Below, one piece after another: positions 53,588 through 62,448 of a DNA stretch of 64,000 nucleotides (positions are counted from its first letter, which is position 1; every line of letters begins with the position of its first letter). Below the pieces are notes generated by a model. It made no database searches and was not told the DNA's origin. It saw nothing but the letters and a program-made list of their open reading frames with translations. Position numbers and translations under genes: made by a program. The stretch spans positions 154,145 to 218,144 of the forward strand of contig NZ_FOHS01000006.1 in the NCBI RefSeq assembly GCF_900111515.1, written 5' to 3'. Origin of the DNA: Hymenobacter actinosclerus (GTDB lineage: Bacteria > Bacteroidota > Bacteroidia > Cytophagales > Hymenobacteraceae).

Positions 53588-55034
53588 GGGGGGTAGCGGC
53601 AGGAAGTGAGGGCGTATCCGTATCGAGTTGCGGACCCATAAAAATGAAGACCCACGACACGTACACGATAACGGAAGAGGGCATCTGGTTCATGATTTCG
53701 TTGCCGTAGCTGCACAGCAGAATTCCGGCGTAGCCCGCCGTCAGCGCCAGCAGTTTCTGCCGCAGGCCCGGGTCGTGGAGCCGCCACACAATGCCGGCGC
53801 ACTTGCCCAAAATGTAGAGCATCATGCCCAGCCAGATCAGCAGCCCCACGATGCCGTACTGCCCCCAGATTTTCACGAACAGGCTGTCGGGCGGGATGGT
53901 GGCCAGAAACTTGCCAGCATTGTACTCGGTGCCATAGGTGCCCATCACGCCCACGCCGCCGCCCAGGGGCCGCGGGCGCAGGTACTCGCGCAGAATGCGC
54001 TGGTTTTCGAGGCGCACGAGCAGCGAGGGGTCGTTGGGGTCGAGGGCGGTGCGCAGCCGGAATATGCCGGGGCTGGAGTTGCCGATACCGGTGTACTTGA
54101 GCACTCCGAAGGCGGCCCCGGCCAGCAGCAGGCCCAGCGTCAGCACTTTCAGCTGCTTGCTCAGCACCAGGTACACGAACCCCCCGGCGGCCAGCACATA
54201 AAATGCCCCCCGCGTACCCGAAATCAGCATGCCGTAGAGCAGCAGCCCCCCGGCGGCGACCAGCAGCAGCCGCTTGGGCAGCGAGCAGGGCCCCAGGGCC
54301 AGAATAAAGCACAGCAGGGCAACGTGGGCCTGCGAGGAGCCGTACTGCGCGGCCTCGCTGTAGTTGGCAAACACCCGCAGCTGCCCCCAGATGACGTGCG
54401 TTCGGGCCCCGCCCTGGTCCAGCCACTGCTGCTCCATAACGTCGGGCCCGAGCAACTTCTGCTTGATGCCATACAGCGCCCCGAACACCGAAAACCCGAT
54501 AACCAAGTACAAAAACAGGTTGAGGTCGCGCTTGCTGCGCAGCACCATAAAGCCCAGCGGCACCACCAGCAGCCAGAGCACCGCACTGCTGCGCACCTCG
54601 TAAAACCAGCCCACCGTGCTGGCCCCCGCGGGGTTGGCCAGCTCCAGCAGGTTGATAAAAAACCAGCTCAGCGCCAGCCAACACAGGTCGTTGCGCAGGC
54701 GGCGCCAGTCGGGCGGGGCCGTCCGGTGGAACAGCACGGCCAGCCAGATAACCAGCAGCAGCCCCTCCAGCACCAGCCCCACCCGTGCGTTGAGGTGGCG
54801 GCTCAGGTAGGCCAGCGAAAAGCTGTAGCTGATGTAGATGGCAAACCCAAGGCGGGGCGACTGAAACGTAACTACCAGCACCAGCAGCACCACGGGAACC
54901 AGCAGCAGCGCCCCCGGCACGAGGATGCCCAGCCGGCCCGTCAGCCAGCCGGCCGCCACCGCCCCGGCCACCGCCGCCGGCAGCAGCCAGCGCGATTTTA
55001 CAAACGTAGTAGTAAGCGACGGGGCCGATTTCAT
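53580..55034 (-). CDS. O-antigen ligase/polymerase-like membrane protein (Wzy-type)
   Basis: A 484-residue polytopic protein with about 12 hydrophobic segments and a large periplasmic loop (about 300-380: GIFRLRTALDPNDPSLLVRLENQR ... PRPLGGGVGVMGTYG) in the style of O-antigen ligase/polymerase families. It probably joins repeat units in the periplasm. Wzy and WaaL cannot be told apart by sequence alone; the Wzx and Wzz neighbours favour polymerase. Confidence 0.8.
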   Translation of the reverse strand: MKSAPSLTTTFVKSRWLLPAAVAGAVAAGWLTGRLGILVPGALLLVPVVLLVLVVTFQSPRLGFAIYISYSFSLAYLSRHLNARVGLVLEGLLLVIWLAVLFHRTAPPDWRRLRNDLCWLALSWFFINLLELANPAGASTVGWFYEVRSSAVLWLLVVPLGFMVLRSKRDLNLFLYLVIGFSVFGALYGIKQKLLGPDVMEQQWLDQGGARTHVIWGQLRVFANYSEAAQYGSSQAHVALLCFILALGPCSLPKRLLLVAAGGLLLYGMLISGTRGAFYVLAAGGFVYLVLSKQLKVLTLGLLLAGAAFGVLKYTGIGNSSPGIFRLRTALDPNDPSLLVRLENQRILREYLRPRPLGGGVGVMGTYGTEYNAGKFLATIPPDSLFVKIWGQYGIVGLLIWLGMMLYILGKCAGIVWRLHDPGLRQKLLALTAGYAGILLCSYGNEIMNQMPSSVIVYVSWVFIFMGPQLDTDTPSLPAATPHG

Positions 55035-55099
55035 AAAACCAGGGAAATGATGCGGACCGCCGACCGGCCGACCCGGGAGTGGGCCGTGCCCCGGGCGGC

Positions 55100-57235
55100 C
55101 TAACTCAGGAATTCTTCGCCGTGATATTGGTCTACCCCGGAAAGCACTACCTCGACGGGGGCCGCGGTGGCGGCCCGTAGCCCTTCTACCGCCTGGTGGT
55201 CGGTCAGGCGCCAGGCGCGGGTAGCGGGCACGGTCAGAAACACCAGGTTCAGCTGCTTCATCAGGCCGGCGGGCAGGGCGCCTTCGCGCAGGGCCGGAAA
55301 CTCTACCAGCACCACCTGCACATCGGGGGCGCTGAACTCGGCCATGCGTTTGGGCTGGGCCGCCTGAATCAGCTCTTCCAGCGGCCAGCCGTGCACGGCT
55401 GCCGCCTCAGTCGGGTAGTAGAGCGAGGGCACCTCGGTGTGCGCCTCCGACTGCTGGGCCTGCTCGTCGTCAGGGTACAGGGCCAGGGTCTGCATCCCAA
55501 TGCCGTGGCACCGGTCGGCCAGCGCCTGGCAGAGGGTGGTTTTGCCTTCCTGGCGCTGAACGCTGAAAATGCCCACTACAAAGGGCCCGGGCGTGGGCGA
55601 GGTGTTCACCTTGAGCAGGATGTGGCGCACCAGCTGATTGAGGCTGCGCTGCTTGGACGCCTGCAGGCGCTTGGTTGGGGCGGCGTGGGCATCGAGCGTA
55701 AAGCCGGCCACCGGCAGGCCCGTCTGCCGGGCCGCTTCCGCCGGGCTCTTCATACTCTTATCCAGCAGCGCCCCGCCCAGAATGGTGCCCACCACGCACA
55801 CAAAGCCGCCCACCGCGCTCATCAGTACCAGCAGCAGCAGCTTGTTGCTTTGGGGCTTCGAGGGCAGGTTGGGCGGGTCCACTATTTTCAGGTTGGCCGT
55901 AAGCTGGGTGTTCTGCTGGGTGGCCTTGCTCGCGTTGAGGCTGCTGAGCACCGTCAGGTAAGACTTCTCGGCCAGGTCGATTTCGCGGGCAATCTGCTTG
56001 AGCGTAGCCCCCAGCGGCGCCATGCGCTGGTACTCGCGCTCGAACTGCTGCTGGCGGCGGTTCATCACGTTCAGCTTGGCCCGGTTGGATTCTACCAGCA
56101 CCATGTTCTGCACCCATTCATCCAGCAGCTCCTTGTTCGGAATGCCCTCAACCGAATTGCTCTGGGCATAGATTCTATCCACGTTGTTCTGGATTCCCTG
56201 GGTTACTTTGTCGGCTTCTGCCTGGAGCTGCCGGGTTTTAGTGGCCGCCTTGCCATCCTGGGGGCTGAAGAGCTGCTGATCGGCCAGCGTGGCGTTCAGC
56301 TGGCTTAGCTGCTGCCGCTGCTCGAGCATCTGCCGGTTGCTCGCCAGCGAAGCCTGGCGGCCCCCCAGCTTCCGGTTCACGGCGTTCAGGGCGGCCTGGG
56401 CGCCGGCGTACTGCTGGTTTACCTCGCTGAGCTGGGCGGCCAGGGCCTCTTTGCCGGTTGCCACGTTGTTGGACTGCGCGTCGTAGTTGACGATGTTGTT
56501 GTCGCGGTTGAAGGCCAGGTTCTTCGCTTCCGCGCTGTCGAGGCGGACTTTGGCCCGCTGCAGCTCCGTTTCATAATAAGCAATAACCGAGGCCGTCTGG
56601 CCCTCGCGCAGGTTCTTCGACTGATCCAGAAACACCTGGATAACCAGCTCCAGCGTGGTGCGGCACACCTCGGGGTTGTAGCTTTCGAACGTGAGCTTGA
56701 TCAGGTCGCTGGAGCCGATCCGGGTAGAGGCCAGCTTGCTGAGCGCGGCCAGCGAGTACGTAGCGTTGTCGGAATTCAGCAGCTGGTGCACGGCGTTGGT
56801 ATTATTGGCGGCCGCGTAGCTGCGCACCTTTTGCCGCGTGGCTGCCAGGCTGCCGCCGGTAAGCTGCTGGCGGAGCTGGGCGGGCAGGCTTTCGCGCAGG
56901 GCCTCGTAGCGGGCAGTGCCGAGCAGCGAAGGCCGCTGCCCGAGGGCCTGCAGGTCGGTGGCCAGCAGCTGGTAAATCACTTCCTCCTTGGTCGAGCGGG
57001 CCGTAATCAGGCTGATGAGGTTGTCGAAGGCATTGTTGGTGGCCGTGTAGTCGGCCACGGCGTTGCCGGTCAGCGAATACCCCGAGGCAATGCCGGTGTA
57101 AATGGTGGTATCGGAGCTGTACACTTTGGGCAGGCCGCGGGCGAAATAGTACGTGGAGGCACCAAGCACCAGTGGAACAAGCAGCAGCAGCAACCACCTG
57201 CGGGCTAAAAGCCGGAATACGTCGCTTAAGCTCAT
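55100..57235 (-). CDS. Polysaccharide co-polymerase (Wzz/GumC type) with degenerate kinase domain
   Basis: A 711-residue inner-membrane protein: cytosolic N-terminus, TM1 (RRWLLLLLVPLVLGAST), a long periplasmic coiled-coil part (about 60-470), TM2 (KLLLLVLMSAVGGFVCVVG) and a cytosolic BY-kinase-like domain. The P-loop QRQEGKTTL keeps Lys565, but the Walker A' (usually VDxDxR) is ALYPDDEQ and the Walker B Asp is replaced (VLVEFPAL). No tyrosine cluster ends the protein. It likely controls chain length but may not phosphorylate itself. Confidence 0.88.
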   Translation of the reverse strand: MSLSDVFRLLARRWLLLLLVPLVLGASTYYFARGLPKVYSSDTTIYTGIASGYSLTGNAVADYTATNNAFDNLISLITARSTKEEVIYQLLATDLQALGQRPSLLGTARYEALRESLPAQLRQQLTGGSLAATRQKVRSYAAANNTNAVHQLLNSDNATYSLAALSKLASTRIGSSDLIKLTFESYNPEVCRTTLELVIQVFLDQSKNLREGQTASVIAYYETELQRAKVRLDSAEAKNLAFNRDNNIVNYDAQSNNVATGKEALAAQLSEVNQQYAGAQAALNAVNRKLGGRQASLASNRQMLEQRQQLSQLNATLADQQLFSPQDGKAATKTRQLQAEADKVTQGIQNNVDRIYAQSNSVEGIPNKELLDEWVQNMVLVESNRAKLNVMNRRQQQFEREYQRMAPLGATLKQIAREIDLAEKSYLTVLSSLNASKATQQNTQLTANLKIVDPPNLPSKPQSNKLLLLVLMSAVGGFVCVVGTILGGALLDKSMKSPAEAARQTGLPVAGFTLDAHAAPTKRLQASKQRSLNQLVRHILLKVNTSPTPGPFVVGIFSVQRQEGKTTLCQALADRCHGIGMQTLALYPDDEQAQQSEAHTEVPSLYYPTEAAAVHGWPLEELIQAAQPKRMAEFSAPDVQVVLVEFPALREGALPAGLMKQLNLVFLTVPATRAWRLTDHQAVEGLRAATAAPVEVVLSGVDQYHGEEFLS

Positions 57236-57981
57236 AGCGTAGAGGTCATTAAGGTTGGTATCTTCTCCCCCACAACTTCCTCCAGCACCAGGAAAGCCGT
57301 ATCGTACTGGCTCCTGGCCGATTCGCGCGCCACCGATACGCTGGTGAGCAGGGCGCTGACCTCGGAAAGCTCCTGCAGACTTATCTGCCCCTGCTGAAAC
57401 TTCTTTTCCGCCAGCTGATAGTTCGTGCGCGTGTTTACCAGCGCTTCCTGTTGCAGGGTAAACACTTTGCGGGCCAGCAGCACATTCTGATAAAGCTGAA
57501 TTATCTGCTGCCGCAGCTGGCTTTCCTGGCCCTGGCGCGTGGCTTCGCTGCGCTTGTAGTTCAGTTCCTCCTTCCGGATCTGCGTGCCCCGGCTTGCAAC
57601 CTGCCCCAGGGGCAGGTTGAAGCTCGCGCCAATCTGGTAGCGGCCCGAACTGAAGGTAGTGAACTGGTTGGGGTTCAGGGGGTCGTTGAGGGCAATACTG
57701 GCCTGGTTGCCATAGACGTAGCCCGCGCCCAGGGCGGCGCTGTTGAGAATGGCCCGCCTGCTCAGCTTCAGGTTCAGCTCGTCCAGCGACTTGTCAATTT
57801 CCAGGGCCCGCAGCTCGGCCGAGTGGCTGATGGCCGCCGCCGTGAGCAGCGGCAGCGCTTTGGCGGGCGAGGCAAAAAAAACAGCCTGCCAGGCCTCGGT
57901 GGCTTCGGGCGTTTTGGTCTGGCCCAGCGCCAGCGCCGTGGGCAGGGAAAGTAGCAGGGCGGTTAAGAACAGTCTGATCAT
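57232..57981 (-). CDS. Short TolC-family protein
   Basis: A 249-residue secreted protein (signal MIRLFLTALLLSLPTALALGQ). The body has the TolC/OEP pattern of long helices around short strands: AAAISHSAELRALEIDKSLDELNLKLSRRAILNSAALGAGYVYG, YQIGASFNLPLGQV, then ELNYKRSEATRQGQESQLRQQIIQLYQNVLLARK and ALVNTRTNYQLAEKKFQQGQISLQELSEVSALL. Normal outer-membrane efflux proteins have two such repeats (about 420-480 residues); this has one. It overlaps the genes on both sides by 4 bp. Confidence 0.8.
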   Translation of the reverse strand: MIRLFLTALLLSLPTALALGQTKTPEATEAWQAVFFASPAKALPLLTAAAISHSAELRALEIDKSLDELNLKLSRRAILNSAALGAGYVYGNQASIALNDPLNPNQFTTFSSGRYQIGASFNLPLGQVASRGTQIRKEELNYKRSEATRQGQESQLRQQIIQLYQNVLLARKVFTLQQEALVNTRTNYQLAEKKFQQGQISLQELSEVSALLTSVSVARESARSQYDTAFLVLEEVVGEKIPTLMTSTL

Positions 57982-59207
57982 ACGTTCTCCTTCTGAAATA
58001 AAGCAGGGATGGTTCTCAGAATAATCTCAAAATCCTTCTTCAGCGAGTAGCTGCGGGCGTATTCAATATCCAGGGCCTTGCGCTCTTCTTCCGACATGCT
58101 GCCGCCCTTGCCGCGCCGGCTTACCTGCCAGAGTCCGGTAATGCCCGCCGGCGCAATAAAGCGCTGCGCGTAGGCATCGGTGAGCAGCTGCTCGGCCTCG
58201 TAAACCGGCAGCGGCCGGTTGCCCACCAGCGACATATCGCCCCGCAGTACATTATAGAGCTGCGGCAGCTCGTCGAGGCTCGTATTGCGCAGAAACTTGC
58301 CCAGGCGGGTCACCCGGGGGTCGTTGGCAATTTTGATGAAGGCCGGGGCTTTTGCCTGCTGCTGCTGCTGGCGGTACTGCTCCTCACAAATCAACTGGCC
58401 CTGGGCATCTACCAGCTGATGCCGGCACTGGCTGCCCTGGCAGGCGCAGTCGGCGCACAGCCCGGCATCCGGCTTGTCGCCCACCGCTGCTGCGGTGGCG
58501 GCCGCAGCAGCGGACGTTTGGTACTGGTTGCGGTCTTTCATCGACTCCAGCAGCTGATCGGCATCCAGGCGCATAGAGCGCAGCTTCCAGAATTTGAACA
58601 CCCTATAGCCGGCACCCACCCGGTAGGAGTAGTAAAACACCGGCCCCGGCGACTCCAGCTTGATAAGTATCGCCAGCAGCAGCAGAAAGGGGGCCAGCAC
58701 CAGCAAGGCTCCACCCGCGCACACGACATCAAACAGCCGCTTGGTAACGGGTGTCTGTAGCGCGTATGGGCTGCCGGAAGGGGCGGGCCCCGCGGCGGGC
58801 CCGACGCGGTCGGCGTTGTGCGGCCAGTTAGCGCCCCGGCAGGCGTCCTGGTCGGGGGCCGCAGCCGTGGCTTCCGCAAAAGCCGCGCTGTGTACGCCGC
58901 CCAACAGCAGGGCCCGCAGGGCGGGGGCCACGCGGTTTTTAGTAAGCCAGAACACGGATTGCACCAGCGACTGGTTTTGCCGCCTGAGCAGTTCGATCAG
59001 CTGCTGCCCCAGACTGGAAGCCGGGTCGGCCGCGTTTACTACGGCCGCGAAATTCTCGCCCTGCCGCGCGCAAAGCAGCAGGGCCTGCGCCGGATTGGTC
59101 GCCACCAATACGTCCAGCTCGGGATGGAACTCCTGCCGGATACGCTGGCCTTCCTGCTCATCGGGCGTGAGGAGCAGAACGGCAGAGGAGGGTGGGGAAT
59201 GGTTCAT
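57978..59207 (-). CDS. Priming sugar transferase with N-terminal receiver-like domain
   Basis: A 409-residue protein starting at MNHSPPSSAV (ATG 59205-59207). The first ~115 residues follow the receiver fold (VLLLTPDEQEGQRIRQEF; FAAVVNAADPASSLGQQLIELLRRQ; VFWLTKNRVAPALRALLLGGV), but the phospho-acceptor Asp is Asn58. The C-terminal half is a bacterial sugar transferase: TKRLFDVVCAGGALLVLAPFLLLLA (membrane hairpin), KFWKLRSM, LDELPQLYNVLRGDMSLVGNRPLP (Asp312-Glu313), and GLWQVSRRGKGG. A Cys-rich insert (Cys251, 254, 256, 261, 274) splits it. The enzyme starts polysaccharide synthesis on undecaprenyl phosphate. Confidence 0.9.
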   Translation of the reverse strand: MNHSPPSSAVLLLTPDEQEGQRIRQEFHPELDVLVATNPAQALLLCARQGENFAAVVNAADPASSLGQQLIELLRRQNQSLVQSVFWLTKNRVAPALRALLLGGVHSAAFAEATAAAPDQDACRGANWPHNADRVGPAAGPAPSGSPYALQTPVTKRLFDVVCAGGALLVLAPFLLLLAILIKLESPGPVFYYSYRVGAGYRVFKFWKLRSMRLDADQLLESMKDRNQYQTSAAAAATAAAVGDKPDAGLCADCACQGSQCRHQLVDAQGQLICEEQYRQQQQQAKAPAFIKIANDPRVTRLGKFLRNTSLDELPQLYNVLRGDMSLVGNRPLPVYEAEQLLTDAYAQRFIAPAGITGLWQVSRRGKGGSMSEEERKALDIEYARSYSLKKDFEIILRTIPALFQKENV

Positions 59208-59581
59208 GCGCGCACCCGGTTGAGGAGGTTCTGAAGGCGTAGCGCCAGCTCTTCGGGACTGAAGGGCTTGATCTGATAGTCGTCGGCGCCCATTTTCAGG
59301 CACTCTATCCGGGTGCTGCTGCTGTCTTTGCCCGACAGGATAATGAGCGGGACACTGTGGCAGACTTTATCCGCCCGGATTCGCTGGATGAAGCGCGCGC
59401 CGTTCATCACCGGCATCGAATAGTCGGCCACAATAGCGGCCGGGCAGTTACCCGATTCCAGCCACTGCACCGCCTCCGGTCCGTTGGCTTTGGTTACCAC
59501 CTGGTAGTCAGTGCCAAAGTAATGCTCCAGGATAAGGCGCATTGCCGGCTCGTCATCTACTATGAGTAAGACTTTTTTCAT
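59204..59581 (-). CDS. Stand-alone response-regulator receiver protein
   Basis: A 125-residue single receiver domain starting at MKKVLLIVDD (ATG 59579-59581). Active-site residues are in place: Asp9 and Asp10, phospho-acceptor Asp53 in IVADYSMP, Ser83 in ILSGKD, Lys105 in YQIKPF. No output domain follows. It overlaps the priming transferase gene by 4 bp (ATGA), so the two are made together. A CheY/SpoF-like phosphate carrier or allosteric switch for the operon is likely. Confidence 0.9.
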   Translation of the reverse strand: MKKVLLIVDDEPAMRLILEHYFGTDYQVVTKANGPEAVQWLESGNCPAAIVADYSMPVMNGARFIQRIRADKVCHSVPLIILSGKDSSSTRIECLKMGADDYQIKPFSPEELALRLQNLLNRVRA

Positions 59582-60094
59582 CTTGACGGAAGTGAAATGA
59601 AGACTCAAGAAGAGCGATCCGCTGTAAATAGTACAATTATGAAAAAGTGTTTTTACTGTACTTCAATACATTAAATGCTGACAGCTAGTAGATTGCTAAC
59701 TAGCTTCCGGAACTTAACAGTGGGGTAGCGGGCGGGTAGTTCGGCAGAGAGTTAAAGGTGAAATAGGTGCAACTTTATACAAATAAAGGGATTTATTTGG
59801 ATTAATAAAGCTTATCATATTGTTTGTTGCACCAAGCGCAACAAAAAATTCTTTGAATAGTAACCTTTACCAAATATCCATTTACTCATTATTAAGTCCT
59901 AAATCTGGCTGAGCGGCCCGGATAGGTGTTTTATCCATATAATATAAGAAATATAGAATGCCCTATTTTAGCCGGATTAGCCGCTCCCCTGGCCTGATAA
60001 CTAAATGCGGCGCCTCATCGGGCCCGGACAAAGCAGTACTCCGCGCCGCCGGATTGACCTGTGGTGCCAGCCCTGAACTGGTGGGGGTGGGCAC
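59582..60094. other. AT-rich intergenic region upstream of the exopolysaccharide operon
   Basis: No gene. It is the most AT-rich stretch of the window. It should hold the operon promoter (minus strand), but no convincing TTG/TAnnTTTG pair is visible. A palindrome TTTGTTGC-7 nt-GCAACAAA (59823-59845) may be a protein-binding site. A second short palindrome lies near 59687-59705 (CTAG ends). Confidence 0.45.
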
Positions 60095-62134
60095 TTAGTG
60101 GCTAGCCGGCTTCAGTTCCGCAATTGCCGTGGTAAACAGTGCCAGAAAAGGCTCGGTAGCCGCCGCAATTGCCGCTACCACCAGCAGCAGCTCTTCTTTC
60201 GGCGCCCGGGCTTCGGCTAGCTCTTCCAGCTTTTTAAGGCGGGCGGCCTCCGGGTGAATATTGAGGGTGCCAAAAGCCGATTTCAGACTGTGGGCCGTGG
60301 TGCTGATGGTGTGCCAGTCGGCTCGTTCACTGGCCTCGGCCAACTCCTGCAACTGCCTCGGCACCCGCTCAATGAACAGCTCCAGCAGCTGCCGGATAAA
60401 ATCGTCGTCGTTGGCCAGCCTGCCCAGCAGCTGGAAATCGTAGTGCTGCTTCGGATCGGGCGCCCGGGCAGCTCCGGCGGCCACCGGCGGCCCGCTCCCG
60501 GCCCGCTGACTGACGCGGGCCAGCAGGCTGTAGAGCTGCTGTTCGGTGTAAGGCTTGGTGAGGAAATCGGCGAAGCCAAAATTGCCCATGGTTTCGTCGT
60601 TGATGCGCAGGGCATCGGCGGTAAAAGCCACCACCGGGGTATGGCGGTTGGGGCCGTCGGCGGCCTGGAGCCGGCTGGTGGCGGCAATGCCATCCAGCTG
60701 CGGCATCTGAATATCCATCAGGATAAGGTCGTACGGCTCTTCCTGGGCCTTTTTCAGCGCTTCCTCCCCATTGAAAGCCATATCCGCCCGCACGTGCCAT
60801 TGGTTCATCAGCGCCACGGCAATCAGCTGGTTGAGGGCATTGTCTTCCACGAACAGGATGCGCAGCCCCCGCAGCAGCTCCGGTTCCAGCCGAGCGGGCT
60901 CCTGCTGCACCAGGGGCTGGTCGCTGAGGGGGTAGCAAATGGTAAACGCAAAGCAGCTGCCCCGGCCCGGCTCGCTCTGCACTTCCATGCGGCCGCCCTG
61001 CAGCTCTACCAGGTCTTTGCAGATGGCCAGCCCCAGCCCCGTGCCACCGTACAGGCGCGATATGCTGCTGTTGGCCTGCTGAAAGCTATTGAAGATGGAA
61101 GTCAGGTTTTCGGGGCTGATGCCGATGCCGGTGTCGGCCACGCGAAACGTAGTCGACAGCTGGTCGTTTTGGCGGCGGGCTTCAATGGTAACGGTCACAG
61201 TGCCGCGTTCCGTGAACTTAACGGCATTGCCAAGCAGGTTCATCAGCACTTGCCGAAGCCGGTGGGGGTCGCCCGCAACCAGGGGCAGGCCCTGCTCCAG
61301 GCCCCTGATAATGAGGTGCAGGCCTTTCTCACTGGCGGCGAAAGCAGACGATTGGAGCGCCGTGCGCACGGTATGGGCAATATCGAACGGGATTCGCTCC
61401 AGGGCGATATTGCCCGACTCGATTTTGGCGAAGTCCAGAATTTCGTTGATAACGACCAGCAGGTTCTCGGTGCTGGCCTGCAGGATTTCGGTGTAGTCGG
61501 CCTGCTCCGGGGTAAGGGCCTCTTTGCTCAGCAGCTGCACCATGCCCATAATGCCGTGCAGCGGAGTTCTGATTTCGTGGCTCATGTTGGCCATGAACAT
61601 CTGCCGGGCCTGCGCCGACTGCTCGGCCAGCTGGGTAATGTGCTTGAGGTGGGTGATGTCGGAAGAAAACGTGAACAGGTAGTAGCTGCCGTCGGCGCGC
61701 AGCAAGGGGCTCTGCGTGGTATGAAACCAGTGCGTTTCCCCGTCGGCCAGGGGGTAGCATTCCTCAAACTCGACCACGCTGGGCGGCGGCCCGGCCACCG
61801 GAGTGGCGGGCGGGGCCGCGGGGTGGTGCACCGCGCAGGCCCGGTTGTCTTTCCAGCGCCGGATGTGCTCATGGCTGCGGTTGGTCATGATGATCTGCCC
61901 GGCGGCATCTTCTACGCAGATAAAATGGGGGCTGATGCTGATAACCTGCTGCATGATGTCCTGCTGCTGCTCCTGCAGGTGGGGCTGCCCGCCCGACGAC
62001 GCCACTGCTGCTGCTGCTGGTTGGTGCAGGCCAGCCAGCTGCCCCCGCAGCCGGGCTAACTCCGCTTCGGCCAGTTGGGCGCGGCGACGCTCGGTGGCCA
62101 GGGCGGCTGACAAGGAAGCTGGTTTCGAACCCAT
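60095..62134 (-). CDS. Hybrid sensor histidine kinase (PAS-HK-REC-Hpt)
   Basis: A 679-residue soluble protein, no membrane segments. Order: coiled coil (10-60), PAS domain (about 60-165), HisKA with His186 in MSHEIRTP, HATPase (about 290-400; N box NLLGNAVKFTE, G1 DTGIGI, G2 GGTGLGL), receiver (about 422-540) with Asp474 in LILMDIQMP and Lys527, and a C-terminal Hpt domain (about 570-660) with His615 in TTAHSLKSAFGTL. This is a full phosphorelay set in one chain; the receiver protein at 59204 is the obvious cytosolic target. Confidence 0.93.
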   Translation of the reverse strand: MGSKPASLSAALATERRRAQLAEAELARLRGQLAGLHQPAAAAVASSGGQPHLQEQQQDIMQQVISISPHFICVEDAAGQIIMTNRSHEHIRRWKDNRACAVHHPAAPPATPVAGPPPSVVEFEECYPLADGETHWFHTTQSPLLRADGSYYLFTFSSDITHLKHITQLAEQSAQARQMFMANMSHEIRTPLHGIMGMVQLLSKEALTPEQADYTEILQASTENLLVVINEILDFAKIESGNIALERIPFDIAHTVRTALQSSAFAASEKGLHLIIRGLEQGLPLVAGDPHRLRQVLMNLLGNAVKFTERGTVTVTIEARRQNDQLSTTFRVADTGIGISPENLTSIFNSFQQANSSISRLYGGTGLGLAICKDLVELQGGRMEVQSEPGRGSCFAFTICYPLSDQPLVQQEPARLEPELLRGLRILFVEDNALNQLIAVALMNQWHVRADMAFNGEEALKKAQEEPYDLILMDIQMPQLDGIAATSRLQAADGPNRHTPVVAFTADALRINDETMGNFGFADFLTKPYTEQQLYSLLARVSQRAGSGPPVAAGAARAPDPKQHYDFQLLGRLANDDDFIRQLLELFIERVPRQLQELAEASERADWHTISTTAHSLKSAFGTLNIHPEAARLKKLEELAEARAPKEELLLVVAAIAAATEPFLALFTTAIAELKPASH

Positions 62135-62448
62135 GGGCAGCAGATGAAAAAAGGCGAGGGTATAGTAAAAATAGTAAGATAGTATTTATAGATTGGAATT
62201 TTTGGGTTCGTTTTCCCGCGCTTCCGCACACCCGGGCCAGTACTGCCGGCGTAGCGGTCCAATTGTTATGTAGTTGCGGGTCAGTGGGAAGTCGGCCGTA
62301 AGGGCTACTTTGCCGGTTCCTGGCAGGCAGCGCCGGCACAGCGGCTGTGCCGGCGGCCTGGGTTTGGGGCAGCGCCAGGGCTCAGGCCGCCGGAATCCGG
62401 AGCCGGTTGGGCCAGGCGTTGTGGTTCTGTTCGCTTTTATTTGGTCCG

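Noticed and set aside
53628..55103. 491-codon open frame on the plus strand
   Set aside because: Antisense to the polymerase gene, Gln/His-rich, no motif.
60254..62059. 601-codon open frame on the plus strand
   Set aside because: Antisense to the hybrid kinase, which has all expected catalytic motifs.
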